A stretch of 64,000 bases of DNA from Pseudomonas purpurea (GCF_039908635.1 NZ_CP150918.1:4046001-4110000), one strand, 5' to 3'; counted from the stretch's first letter, positions 35,479-45,692 are shown. Notes: a model not told the origin generated them from the letters alone. Program-made: numbers and translations.

Positions 35479-36837
35479 ATGTCCGAGTCATCCGAAGCGC
35501 GCATCCCCGACGCACCCGCCATTCAACGACTGCCCCTTTTGCAACTGATCCTGGTCGGTCTGCAACATGTGCTGTTGATGTACGGCGGGGCCATCGCGGT
35601 GCCGCTGATCATCGGGCAGGCCGCGGGCCTGAGTCGTGAAGAAATCGCCTTTCTGATCAACGCCGACCTGCTGGTAGCCGGCATCGCCACCATCGTCCAG
35701 TCACTGGGCATCGGCCCCATGGGCATCCGCATGCCAGTGATGATGGGCGCAAGTTTCGCCGCCGTCGGCAGCATGGTGGCCATGGCCGGCATGCCCGGTA
35801 TCGGCCTGCAAGGGATCTTCGGCGCGACCATCGCTGCCGGGTTCTTCGGCATGATCATCGCGCCATTCATGTCCAGAGTGGTGCGCTTCTTCCCGCCACT
35901 GGTGACTGGCACCGTCATCACCTCGATCGGTTTATCGCTGTTTCCTGTCGCCGTGAACTGGGCCGGTGGCGGTGCCGGCGCCGCCCAGTTCGGCTCGCCG
36001 ATCTACCTGCTCATCGCCGCGCTGGTGCTGGGCACCATCCTGCTGATTCATCGTTTCATGCGTGGGTTCTGGGTCAACATTTCGGTGCTGATCGGCATGT
36101 GCCTGGGCTACGCGCTTTGCGGCATGCTGGGCATGGTCGACCTCAGCGGCATGGCCCAGGCACCCTGGCTGCAAATTGTCACGCCCCTGCACTTCGGCAT
36201 GCCGCAATTCCATCTGGCGCCGATCCTGTCGATGTGTCTGGTGGTGGTGATCATTTTTGTCGAGTCCACCGGGATGTTTCTCGCACTGGGCAAGATCACC
36301 GGCCAGGACGTCTGCCCACGCATGCTGCGTCGCGGCTTGCTGTGCGATGCCGGCGCATCGTTCTTCGCCGGGTTCTTCAACACCTTCACCCACTCCTCCT
36401 TCGCCCAGAACATCGGCCTGGTACAGATGACCGGCGTGCGCTGCCGTTCGGTGACCATTGTCGCCGGCGGCTTGCTGGTGGTGCTGAGCCTGCTGCCCAA
36501 AGCGGCGTTTCTGGTGGCCTCGATTCCACCGGCGGTCCTCGGTGGCGCGGCGATTGCGATGTTCGGCATGGTCGCGGCCACCGGGATCAAGATCCTTCAG
36601 GAAGCCGACATCGCCGACCGTCGCAACCAATTGTTGGTGGCGGTGAGTATCGGCATGGGCCTGATCCCGGTGGTTCGCCCGGAATTCTTCGCCCACCTGC
36701 CGTTGTGGATGAGCCCGATCACCCACAGCGGCATCGCCATGGCGACCCTCAGCGCGCTCTCGCTGAACCTGTTGTTCAACATCCTAGGCGGCACCGAACG
36801 CGCCGCCATCAACGACTGCCACGCTCACCCGCATTAA
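35479..36837 (+). CDS. NCS2 family xanthine/urate permease
   Basis: 452 residues with about 12-14 membrane segments. Characteristic of NCS2 are QHVLLMYGGAIAVPLIIGQA in helix 1, the signature FVESTGMFLALGKITGQ and the helix-10 region FFNTFTHSSFAQNIGLVQMT. It probably imports urate or xanthine with protons. The position directly after puuD supports urate/xanthine, but the specificity is inferred. A truncated, inverted second copy of its last 89 codons lies at 46.99-47.27 kb. Confidence 0.92.
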   Translation: MSESSEARIPDAPAIQRLPLLQLILVGLQHVLLMYGGAIAVPLIIGQAAGLSREEIAFLINADLLVAGIATIVQSLGIGPMGIRMPVMMGASFAAVGSMVAMAGMPGIGLQGIFGATIAAGFFGMIIAPFMSRVVRFFPPLVTGTVITSIGLSLFPVAVNWAGGGAGAAQFGSPIYLLIAALVLGTILLIHRFMRGFWVNISVLIGMCLGYALCGMLGMVDLSGMAQAPWLQIVTPLHFGMPQFHLAPILSMCLVVVIIFVESTGMFLALGKITGQDVCPRMLRRGLLCDAGASFFAGFFNTFTHSSFAQNIGLVQMTGVRCRSVTIVAGGLLVVLSLLPKAAFLVASIPPAVLGGAAIAMFGMVAATGIKILQEADIADRRNQLLVAVSIGMGLIPVVRPEFFAHLPLWMSPITHSGIAMATLSALSLNLLFNILGGTERAAINDCHAHPH

Positions 36838-36856
36838 CTCAGAACAGCACAAACCT

Positions 36857-36885
36857 TGTGGGATCGCCGCACCGTCGCTCCCACA
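36857..36885. repeat. Short inverted repeat after the permease
   Basis: TGTGGGA and TCCCACA about 14 bases apart, resembling a degenerate REP. It may help end the permease message; no T tract. Confidence 0.4.
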
Positions 36886-36933
36886 GGTGCGGCTGCCTGC
36901 GCCTCACACAATAAAAACAAGAGGGAGCAACAG

Positions 36934-37719
36934 ATGATTCGGACACAAACCAACCTGCTGTTCAGCGGCGGGATGTTAGCGGCCAGCCAGGCACTGGCGG
37001 GCGACTTGCTGCTGTGGCAAACCAACAGCCTGAGCTACCTGTACGGCAAGAACTTTGCGATCAACCCCTCGATCCAGCAAACAGTGACCTTCGAACACGC
37101 CGACAAATGGAAGTACGGCGATACCTTTCTGTTCGTCGACAAGATCTTCTACAACGGCCAGGAAGACCGCAACAAAGGCCCCCACAGTTTTTACGGCGAA
37201 TTCAGCCCGCGACTGTCGTTCGGCAAGATCCTGGATCGCACATTCGAATACGGCCCGATCAAGGACGTGCTGCTGGCGATGACCTACGAGTACGGCGAAG
37301 GTGAAAGCGAGGCCTACCTGATCGGGCCGGGCTTCGACCTCGCGGTTCCGGGTTTCAACTATTTCACCTTGAACGTCTACCGCCGTCAGACCGAAGGCCC
37401 GCGACCCGGCGACGGTGTCTGGCAGATCACACCGTCCTGGTCCTACAGCATTCCCGTTGGCCGCTCAAACCTGCTGATCGACGGCTACCTCGACTGGGTC
37501 GTCGACAATGACCAGAACTCACGCGGTACCTACCACGCCAACCTGCACTTCAATCCGCAAATCAAGTACGACCTGGGCAAGGCGTTGAGCGGCCGTGAGA
37601 AACAGGTCTACATCGGCGCCGAATACAGTTACTGGAAGAACAAGTACGGCATCCAGAGCAACGCCAGCCTGGACACCCATCAGAACACCGCCAGCCTGCT
37701 GGTCAAGGTGCACTTCTAA
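36934..37719 (+). CDS. Nucleoside-specific outer membrane channel, Tsx/OmpK family (copy 1)
   Basis: 261 residues. A signal peptide (MIRTQTNLLFSGGMLAASQA, cleaved after ALA) precedes a Tsx-type 12-strand barrel: LLLWQTNSLSYLYGKNF, TVTFEHADKWKYGD, then NLHFNPQIKYDLGKAL and a terminal aromatic residue (VHF) for barrel assembly. Tsx channels pass nucleosides and deoxynucleosides. GAGGGAG precedes the ATG. It follows the nucleobase permease and is the only one of three copies in the window with an intact frame. Confidence 0.92.
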   Translation: MIRTQTNLLFSGGMLAASQALAGDLLLWQTNSLSYLYGKNFAINPSIQQTVTFEHADKWKYGDTFLFVDKIFYNGQEDRNKGPHSFYGEFSPRLSFGKILDRTFEYGPIKDVLLAMTYEYGEGESEAYLIGPGFDLAVPGFNYFTLNVYRRQTEGPRPGDGVWQITPSWSYSIPVGRSNLLIDGYLDWVVDNDQNSRGTYHANLHFNPQIKYDLGKALSGREKQVYIGAEYSYWKNKYGIQSNASLDTHQNTASLLVKVHF

Positions 37720-38087
37720 AATGGCCCGCAACCGTGCCCCGGTATTGTTTTCAGCGCTCTGTTACGGGGCGCTTGAGCCATGGGGCGGTAGCCAGTATTC
37801 TGCGCGGCCGCCTGAAACGGGTCTAAAAAAAAGCCCGGATTTAATTCCTGACCAGCAAGCCAACTTATCCCGGCGCTGGGCAGTTCCAAGGCAACCCGAC
37901 ATCACTCTCCATCGACTGTTTGCGGACAGCCGATCGGGAGTTTTTTGGCTTTTTAAAGCCTTGGCTCAGCACTTGCCAACAGCAAGAAAGCTGACCGAAA
38001 GGATAACTTTTGCAGCATCGAATTAAGGCGCCACACCAGAGCGCCGATTTAAAAAACGTGGAATTACTGACTTTTGGGAGCAACCGA
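37720..38087. other. Spacer between tsx copies 1 and 2, duplicated at 46.48-46.83 kb
   Basis: 368 bases, no gene. It contains AAAAAAAAGCCCGGATTTAA and further stretches that recur in inverted orientation upstream of tsx copy 3. On the minus strand the ATCCGGGCT plus T tract resembles a terminator. Confidence 0.7.
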
Positions 38088-38874
38088 ATGAAACGCACCG
38101 TGAATAGCCTGATGCTGGCGGGAACCTTGCTGGCCGGGGGCCAGGCGATAGCTGGCGACCTGCTGCTGTGGCAGAACAACAGCCTGACTTACCTGTACGG
38201 CCAGAACTTCGAAGTCAACCCGCAAATCCAGCAGACCGTTACCTTCGAACATGCCGACGCGTGGAAGTACGGGGACAACTTTCTGTTCGTCGACAAGATC
38301 TTCTACAACGGCAAGAAGGACGGCAATGTCGGCCCGAACACTTACTACGGTGAAATCAGTCCGCGTCTTTCGTTCGGCAAGATCTTCGATCAGAAACTGG
38401 AGTTCGGCCCGATCAAGGACGTCCTGCTGGCCATGACCTACGAGTTCGGTGAAGGCGACACCGAGTCGTACCTGATCGGGCCCGGGCTTCGACCTGGCGA
38501 TTCCCGGTTTCGACTACTTCCAGTTGAACTTCTACAACCGTCAGACCGAAGGTTCGCGTGCCGGCGACAACGTCTGGCAGATCACACCGGCCTGGGCCTA
38601 CACCATTCCGGTGGGCAAATCGGACATCCTCATCGATGGTTTCATCGACTGGGTCGTCGACAACGACAAGAACTCCAAAGGCGAGTACCACGCCAACCTG
38701 CACATCAACCCGCAGATCAAATACGACTTGGGTAAAGCCCTGAGTTTCGGTGAGAAGCAGTTGTACGTGGGTATCGAATACGACTACTGGAAGAACAAGT
38801 ACGGGATCAAGGACAGCCAGTACTTCGACACCGATCAGAACACCGCGAGTTTGCTGGTGAAGTTCCACTTCTGA
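38088..38874 (+). pseudogene. Tsx-type outer membrane channel (copy 2), frameshifted
   Basis: The full length is 787 bases, one more than intact copy 1. The first frame runs from MKRTVNSLMLAGTLLAGGQA (signal peptide) to YLIGPG. The continuation FDLAIPGFDYFQLNFYNRQ to LLVKFHF is in the next frame. Removing one C from the CCC at 38481-38483 restores a standard Tsx barrel. If real, the truncated product of about 145 residues cannot form a pore. The leader with GGGAGCAACCGA before the ATG is shared with copy 3. Confidence 0.88.
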
Positions 38875-38884
38875 CGGTACGCAT

Positions 38885-38916
38885 GTCCCAACCTGTCGGG
38901 TAAGACAGGTTGGGAC
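38885..38916. terminator. Convergent terminator hairpin between tsx copy 2 and RHS gene 1
   Basis: GTCCCAACCTGTC and GACAGGTTGGGAC form a 13-base perfect stem with a six-base loop. It sits in the 45-base gap between convergent genes and has no T tract. Confidence 0.75.
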
Positions 38917-38919
38917 TCA

Positions 38920-41718
38920 CTATGCAACTGAGGCTCTGCGCCCCGGCCTAATTTTCGGCCAGTCGCTCATCGCGGCAACCCCAGAACGAATACCCCGATC
39001 AAAAAGTCCAGCCTCCCCCCTTCTATCATCAATAAGCTCCCCCACTCGTTCTGAAGGCACCCGGTGTGAAAACAACTGCTCAGGGAGAAACAACCTTAAA
39101 CTCCGAACAGAATCTTGTATCAAACCTGGTCCAGTCCAATAAAGCGTATCCTCACTACGCCAGAACGGGTGACTTCTCTTTTTAGCCCAACTTTCTTCAT
39201 CGTGCTTTTTGTAGTAAGCCATCATGTTTTCTAGAAATTCGATTCCAAATGATGATTGAGGCATTGCAGCGATCATTGAGTTTGCGACATATCGCCCCCC
39301 CATAACGTAGGCCAAGAAGCCTTCTGGAGCCTGCAGAGCTTTGATCTCAGAGAAAACAGCAACATCAACATCCATGTATAAGCCACCATGTACGTACATC
39401 GCGGTCATTCTCAATATATCACTCGCTGCCGCAAGATTTCGGTAAGGTCCATTAAGTTCACGGTGAAACAATGCCTCTATTTTATGTGCGCCCGGGAAAA
39501 TTTTCGCGAGCCCCTGAAACAACTCATCAGGCTTACTTATCAGCAATTCCTGCCCATATCGGCGTGCGAGCGCACGATGTGCCGGGTCATCGCCGCTCTC
39601 CATTGCAGACAACGTACTCAGGATATGGGATGGCCTGTCAGTCCATACATTCATTGAATAATCTGGGTTACGCATTTTAAACGTCAGTACATTGCTTAAA
39701 TACATGGGGTTGATATCCTTCCCACCCCAAAAAAAATGTGCAATCGCAGGCACTGCATTCTGCCCTGCCGCATCTACCCAATTAACTGGATTATTGAACA
39801 GCATCATGAACACATTAGTACCATCAACCATCCCCGCAGGATCCGGACTCACCCACCTTTGCAACCATGGTGCGTAATACCGATACCCATAGTAATAAAG
39901 TCCCGTCGCATCCCTTTCCTTACCCGAATAACGAATCGTCTTGTACTTGGCTTCAGTAGCACCCGGTCCCACCCACCACGCCGTGCCGCCAAATGCGTAA
40001 TAACCCTCCCGACTCAACAATCCACCGAATTCATCCTGTTCCACCGTACCGGACCCCAAGTGATCGCTCAGGCTGTAGCGAAGTTGATCATTGAGAACGC
40101 CTTTGGGTGGTTTCGTGACCCAATGCAACACCCGCACACGGCTACGTCCGGCTTCAAGGCTAATGACATGTCGTTCTTCACCGGTGGCGGTATCGCGATG
40201 CACTTCAAGCCCCGGCAGGTAGCGCACTTCACTGCGCAACGTGCGGCTGGCAGCCTGAGTAAGGCGGACTTTTCGCAACCGATGGCCGGGGCTGTCGTAG
40301 AGGTAGCGCTCGGTATCGTCAGGGCCGTCCTCTCGGCTGACCAACGTGACTTCACGCAACTGATTACGCACATCCCAACTCATCCGCTGCCCGCGTTGCA
40401 GCGCCTGCTGATTGCCATTGGCATCAAAACCCTCGGCAAGGCCTTCCTTGTCGGCGACGCTGCGGTTGCTGCTGGCCGAGGTAAACATCTCGAACGTCTC
40501 GGCACCGCTGTGATGACGGGTCCGCAAGTTGCCCGCCGCGTCATAGTCGAACGCCTGGGTGTAGTGACGTAACTGATTGGGGTCCAGCGGCGTTTGTTGC
40601 CAGCTCGGCAATGCCGGGCCATGACTGGGCTGACTGACTTCTTGCCCCGTTGCCTCGACCAGTTGGTACAGGCTGTCATAGCGGTAATGGTTGACCGGTT
40701 CGACCCGCTGATTGTTGAAGTGACGAGTGAGTCGGGATTTGTCTTCGACACTGCGAATGTTGCCGACCGGGTCGTAAAGATAGCTCAGGTCTTGAAGGGG
40801 TTTTCCGTCGGGGGCCAGCGACAGCAAACCTCTTAAACGGCCATCGTCAGCCGCATAATCGGCAGTGGTTTTCACGCCGTTGCCAGCGGTTTCACTTTCA
40901 ACCTGAGCCATCGCGTTGTAGCGAATCTCGCTGATTAACCGCTTCGGCTCTTGCATAGAAACCGCCAGTCTCAGGCGCGACTCTTTTAACTCACCCGCTC
41001 GCGTATACGCGAACAGCCTGAGGTTGCCCCTGGCATCGGTTTGGCTGAGCATTTCCCCAGAGGGCGCGTACTGTTGAGTGGTTTCAAAACCTTCGTCTTC
41101 CAGCCAGACTTCACGCCCCGGTACATCGGGTGGCCAATCCGGCAGATCCAGGCCGAGGAGAAAACGCGTGTGCTCCGTCAGCGCCAAACCCCTCACCCCG
41201 TATTCAACCATTCGCCGACTCCCGGCCGGATGGTCATGCCGCACCCGCTGACCACACTGGTTGTGGATGGCAAGGCCGTCGCTTGCATCACCATAAGACA
41301 ACCGCTCGACGACCTGTGGCGGCTCCCCCGCCAACTGTTCCGTGACAGCGCACGGACGCTGAAGCTCATCGTATTGGGTGTGACGCTGACTGCCACGACT
41401 GTCCCAACTCGACAGCGGCTCTGCGGCCTCCCCCAACAAACCCAGCTGCCAACCGGCATCAACGCTGTCAACCAGCAGTGGTTTTCCCTGCAAGCCGTAG
41501 GTCGTGACCAGGTTGGGTTGGGGCGCTACGCCCCACAAGCGCGGATCCCACGCCGCTATCAACCGCCCGGCGATATCAAAGGTCTGGCGCGTGATGCGCG
41601 TCTCCCGAGTCTCGCTATCCGGGTGCCGACAATAGGCAACGGTCCGCACAGCAAGGCCGCGAGGGTCCAAGGTCACCAAGGTTGGAGTGTGGGTATCTGT
41701 CCAACGCGCCTCGCTCAT
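38920..41718 (-). CDS. TccC-like RHS toxin with TcdA/TcdB-type glycosyltransferase tail
   Basis: 932 residues. Residues 1-653 match the C component of Tc insecticidal complexes (TccC): the start WTDTHTPTLVTLDPRGLAVR with YCRHPDSE and ITRQTFD, YD/RHS repeats, and the core YSGKERDATGLYYYGYRYYA then SPDPAGMVDGTNVF. In TcC proteins the core forms a hollow shell and self-cleaves to free the tail. Residues 654-932 form a GT-A glycosyltransferase-like tail: FFWGGK, ASDILRMTAMYVHGGLYMDV with D767, R770, D783 and D785. Their spacing equals D270, R273, D286 and D288 of TcdB. GGAGG precedes the ATG. No TcA/TcB partner lies in the window. Confidence 0.87.
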   Translation of the reverse strand: MSEARWTDTHTPTLVTLDPRGLAVRTVAYCRHPDSETRETRITRQTFDIAGRLIAAWDPRLWGVAPQPNLVTTYGLQGKPLLVDSVDAGWQLGLLGEAAEPLSSWDSRGSQRHTQYDELQRPCAVTEQLAGEPPQVVERLSYGDASDGLAIHNQCGQRVRHDHPAGSRRMVEYGVRGLALTEHTRFLLGLDLPDWPPDVPGREVWLEDEGFETTQQYAPSGEMLSQTDARGNLRLFAYTRAGELKESRLRLAVSMQEPKRLISEIRYNAMAQVESETAGNGVKTTADYAADDGRLRGLLSLAPDGKPLQDLSYLYDPVGNIRSVEDKSRLTRHFNNQRVEPVNHYRYDSLYQLVEATGQEVSQPSHGPALPSWQQTPLDPNQLRHYTQAFDYDAAGNLRTRHHSGAETFEMFTSASSNRSVADKEGLAEGFDANGNQQALQRGQRMSWDVRNQLREVTLVSREDGPDDTERYLYDSPGHRLRKVRLTQAASRTLRSEVRYLPGLEVHRDTATGEERHVISLEAGRSRVRVLHWVTKPPKGVLNDQLRYSLSDHLGSGTVEQDEFGGLLSREGYYAFGGTAWWVGPGATEAKYKTIRYSGKERDATGLYYYGYRYYAPWLQRWVSPDPAGMVDGTNVFMMLFNNPVNWVDAAGQNAVPAIAHFFWGGKDINPMYLSNVLTFKMRNPDYSMNVWTDRPSHILSTLSAMESGDDPAHRALARRYGQELLISKPDELFQGLAKIFPGAHKIEALFHRELNGPYRNLAAASDILRMTAMYVHGGLYMDVDVAVFSEIKALQAPEGFLAYVMGGRYVANSMIAAMPQSSFGIEFLENMMAYYKKHDEESWAKKRSHPFWRSEDTLYWTGPGLIQDSVRSLRLFLPEQLFSHRVPSERVGELIDDRRGEAGLFDRGIRSGVAAMSDWPKIRPGRRASVA

Positions 41719-41770
41719 TGCTCTGACCTCCGTACCAAGGGGTCAATATGAACGAGCGCGGTCGCCACTG

Positions 41771-41794
41771 CCTACTGTCAGATCTGACAGTAGG
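41771..41794. promoter_or_regulatory. 24-base perfect palindrome upstream of RHS gene 1
   Basis: The centre is CTGTCAGATCTGACAG and four further bases pair on each side. Its centre is about 65 bases upstream of the start codon, the same distance as the related dyad before RHS gene 2. Confidence 0.75.
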
Positions 41795-41814
41795 GCCTGC
41801 ACATCACGTTAAAC

Positions 41815-41842
41815 TGTGGGAGCGAGCTTGCTCGCGATGGCG
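41815..41842. repeat. Single REP element, second type
   Basis: TGGGAGCGAGCTTGCTCGCG followed by ATGGCG, a solo copy of the type seen paired at 29797 and 63858. Confidence 0.85.
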
Positions 41843-41862
41843 TACTTTCTGGCGACAAATAA

Positions 41863-42717
41863 CTAGGCAGTCAACCGATCATCGCGAAAATCACGCAGCG
41901 CCTGTTCTATCTCGTCCCGGGTGTTCATCACGAACGGCCCGTATTGCACGATCGGCTCACCCAGTGGTTTGCCGGCAATCAACAGCACCCTCGCGCCAGA
42001 CTCGCTGCTCAGTTGCAGCTCACCTTCATCCGACAAACGGACCAGTTTGCGGGTGCCGACGCTCTGGGTTTGCCCCGGCAACTCCACGCTGCCGTCATAC
42101 ACATAGAGCAGCGCCCGATGCCCATCCGGCAGTTTCGGCGTGATGCGGGTGCCGGCCGGCAGGTGGAAATCGAAGTAATGCGGTTCGGTATCCGGCCGTT
42201 GCACCGCGCCCACCTGTTGAATCGCGCCATCATCGAATAGACCGGCAATCACTACCACCTCGACGCCTTGTGCGGTTGTGAGGCGTGGAATGTCTGCCGG
42301 TTGAATGTCCCGATAACTGGCTGGATCGAGTTTGTGCTTGCCCGGCAGGTTCAGCCACAGCTGGAAGCCGCGCATGACACCTTCTTCCTGCTCCGGCATC
42401 TCGCTATGGATGATGCCTTTGGCGGCGGTCATCCATTGCACACCACCGCCCTCGAGCAATCCGACGTTACCCAGATGGTCTTCATGACGCATGCGACCTT
42501 CAAGCATGTAGGTCACGGTCTCGAAACCACGGTGCGGGTGGGGCGGGAAGCCTGCGATGTAGTCGTCGGGATTTTCCGAGCCGAACTCGTCGAGCATCAG
42601 GAACGGGTCGAAGCGTTCGACACCCGCACCGCCGAATACGCGGGTCAGCTTGACCCCGGCGCCATCGGACGCGGGTTGGCCGGTATGCAGGCTCAGCACT
42701 TTGCGAAATTGAGTCAT
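41863..42717 (-). CDS. Pirin family protein
   Basis: 284 residues of the bicupin pirin family. The metal ligands are visible as H60, H62, H104 and E106 (FPPHPHRGFET and GIIHSEMP), with the spacing of human pirin and E. coli YhhW. Bacterial members act as quercetinases or as redox-dependent regulators; the function here is open. AAGGAG eight bases before the ATG (MTQFRKVLSLHTGQPASDGA) fixes the start. It sits at the centre of a large inverted duplication, with RHS genes on both sides. Confidence 0.92.
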   Translation of the reverse strand: MTQFRKVLSLHTGQPASDGAGVKLTRVFGGAGVERFDPFLMLDEFGSENPDDYIAGFPPHPHRGFETVTYMLEGRMRHEDHLGNVGLLEGGGVQWMTAAKGIIHSEMPEQEEGVMRGFQLWLNLPGKHKLDPASYRDIQPADIPRLTTAQGVEVVVIAGLFDDGAIQQVGAVQRPDTEPHYFDFHLPAGTRITPKLPDGHRALLYVYDGSVELPGQTQSVGTRKLVRLSDEGELQLSSESGARVLLIAGKPLGEPIVQYGPFVMNTRDEIEQALRDFRDDRLTA

Positions 42718-42832
42718 CGGTGCAACTCCTTGATCAGAGTGGAATGGCACCATGCTATGCCATGAACATTGATCAATGGTTGCTGTTTATTGCTATTAAT
42801 TATCATAAAAATCGATTGATTTGCAGCTCCAA

Positions 42833-42848
42833 CTGTCAGTTCTGACAG
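42833..42848. promoter_or_regulatory. Dyad upstream of RHS gene 2
   Basis: CTGTCAGTTCTGACAG: same arms as the palindrome at 41771, one change in the four-base spacer. Its centre is about 65 bases before the start codon. Confidence 0.72.
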
Positions 42849-42905
42849 TAGCCGATAGCGATCGTTTTCAGTCACATTGACTCCTCATCACTGGAGGTTG
42901 GAGTA

Positions 42906-45642
42906 ATGGAGGCTTCGCAATGGACGGATACCAACACTCCTGCCCTATCGGCATTGGATCCTCGTGGCTTGGCTGTGCGAACCATCGCTTATTGTCGTCA
43001 ACACATTGAGCAAGCCATCGAACCGCGCATTACCCGACAAACCTTCGACGCCGCCGGACGACTTATCGCTGAGTGGGATCCACGATTGTGGGGAACTGCC
43101 CCCATACCTAACCTTGCTACCACCTATGACTTACAGGGTCAGCCCTTGTTGATTGATAGCGTCGATGCCGGTTGGCAGGCGAGTTTGCTGGGGGAGACCG
43201 GAAACCCGCTGTCAAGTTGGGATGGTCGCGGCAGCCAGCGTCACACTGAATACGATCTCCTTCAGCGTCCGTGTTCCGTCTTGGAGCAGATGGCTGAAGA
43301 GTCGCCACGGGTCTGCGAACGGTTTACTTATGGTGATGCAGGCGAAGGCTTTGCTATCCACAACCAATGCGGTCAGATGGTGCGGCATGACCATCCGGCA
43401 GGCAGTCGACGAATCTCCGAGTACGGGCTGAGTGGCCCTGGTGCTTTCTGAGCAAGCGTACTTTCTCTCGAGTCTGGATCCACCGGATTGGCCACTGGAC
43501 ATACCGGCGCGTGATGCTTGTCTGGAAGACGAAGGTCTTGAGACGTCCCAGCTGCACGCCCCCTCCGGTGAAATGCTTAGCCAGACCGATGCCATGCGTA
43601 ACCTCAGGCTCTTCGCGTACATGAGAGCAGGCGAGTTGAAAGCAGCGCGACTGAAACTGGCGGCCTCCACGCAAGCGCCAGACCTGATGATCAGCGACAT
43701 TCACCACAACGCTTTCGGCCAGATCGTATACGAGCGTGCGGAAAATGGCGTCGTCACCACTGCCGAATACGATGCTGAAAATCAACGTCTGACGAGGTTG
43801 TTGTCCCGCGATCCCGATGGCAAACCCCTTCAAGACCTGAACTATGGCTATGACCCAATGGGCAATATCAGCAGTCTCGAAGACAAAGCCCAACTGACAC
43901 ACCATTTCAACCAGCAACGGATTGATCCCATCAACCGTTACCGTTACGACAGCCTGTATCAATTGGTGGAGGCCTCCGGGCGAGAGGTCAGCCAGTTCAG
44001 TCACGGCCCGGCGCTACCGGTTTGGCAGCAAACACCGCTGGACCCCAACCAGTTACGCAATTACACCCAGACCTTCGACTATGACGCAGCGGGAAACCTG
44101 CGGGGTCGCCAGCACAGTGGTGCCGAGACTTTTGAGATGTTTGCCTCGGACAGTAGCAACCGCAGCGTCGCCCGTAAGGAAGGACTTGCCAATGGTTTTG
44201 ATGCCAATGGCAATCAGCAGGAACTGCAGCGCGGGCAACGGATGAGTTGGGATGTCCGAAATCAGTTACGTGAGGTCACTCTGGTCAATCGAGAGGACGG
44301 TGCTGACGATACAGAGCGCTACTTCTATGACCGACCCGGCCATCGGTTGCAAAAAGTCCGCCTCACTCAGGCTGCCAGTCGCACACTACGTGCCGAAGTC
44401 CGTTACTTGCCGGGGCTGGAAGTGCATCGTGATACAGCCACCGGTGAAGAGCGGCATGTCATCAGTCTCGAGGCTGGACGCAGTCAGGTGCGGGCGTTGC
44501 ACTGGGTCACGAAACCACCCAAAGCCGTTCGTAATGATCAACTTCGCTTCAGCCTTGGCGATCATCTGGGCTCCAGTACCGTGGAGCTGGATGGCGAAGG
44601 CAAATTACTGAGTCAGGAAGGTTATTACGCCTTTGGAGGTACGGCATGGTGGGTGGGTCCGAGTGCTATTGAGGTCAAGTACAAGACGATTCGTTATTCG
44701 GGTAAGGAAAGGGATGCGACGGGGCTTTATTACTATGGGTATCGGTATTACGCGCCGTGGTTGCAGCGGTGGGTGAGTCCTGATCCGGCGGGAGTTATTG
44801 ATGGGCTTAATTTGTTTCTTATTGTAGGTAACTGCCCTGTTTCTTTTCGAGATGAAAATGGATTGGTAAAAACGGGGGACATCTCGATTTTACCCGAAAA
44901 GCTCGGAAAATGGCGTTTGGAAAAGTTGCAGCTATCTCACTCTGAGCTGATTTCTGAAAGCTCCGTTGGGAACAACGTTGTTGTAAATGTCAATCTTTTA
45001 TACAAGCCTGATTGGAGAGATCGTTTGCTAGGAAGCTTTCAAGAGGTGCCAAATCTGATATGGCATGAAAAAATCACGACCAACGATTTTGGAAAAAATG
45101 AAACCTGGAGTTTCGAGGCTGATATGTTTGAGCATAATCCCTCAAGTAGAACGATGGAGGTGTGGCCGAAAATGTATATAGAAGCCTACAACTCTGCATC
45201 AAATACACCTGGGATTTATCGAGGTGCGGTAAGTCTTCATGATGTGAGGGGCAACAAAGTTACTGTCGATGATTTGGGGGGGGGAGTTTCGGATAATAAT
45301 AAAAAATCTAAAGCTGTGCGCTCCTATCTCTCAAGCAAAGGCGGGGTAATGTCTTTCGAAATTCATGATGTGCCATCAATTGTTTTTCGTGAAAAAACCC
45401 ATAAGGAACGCCTTCTGGAAATTAAGGTAGGACTTGAAGGTGCCAGATCGAGTGTTTCAGTTAGTCAGTATTTGAGTGTTGATAATGTCTCAACTAATAA
45501 AGAGTTTAAGCGTCTGATCGCTACTCAGCCTGTAGATATGGCGCATGAGGGACTGCATATGGTCGATCCACCGGCTATCGTCAGCGAGAGAAGACCTTAT
45601 TTAAGGGCGCAAGGAGAGTTCTTCATGGCACGGAAAAAATAA
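42906..45642 (+). pseudogene. TccC-like RHS toxin gene 2, frameshifted, with unknown AT-rich tail
   Basis: The N-terminal 175 codons (MEASQWTDTNTPALSALDPR onward) are in one frame and the rest is in the next. Removing one C from the CCC at 43436-43438 yields SGLVLSEQAYFLSSLDPPDW, parallel to RHS gene 1. The repaired protein would be about 911 residues. The RHS core (YSGKERDATGLYYYGYRYYA, DPAGVIDGLNLF) is nearly identical to gene 1. The tail from about 44863 (LVKTGDISILPEKLGKWRLE to the end, about 260 residues) is AT-richer and unlike any family I recognise. It contains MAHEGLHMVDP near its end. GGAGG/TTGGAG precede the ATG. Confidence 0.85.
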
Positions 45643-45692
45643 TAGAGCCACCCCGTGAGCCGTTAGAAACTCAACAGGGCAGCCTATTTTGA

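Noticed and set aside
45277..45286. Nine-G run in the tail of RHS gene 2 as a further frameshift
   Set aside because: The frame continues with plausible protein for over 110 codons after it, so there is no evidence of a break; it remains a site to check.
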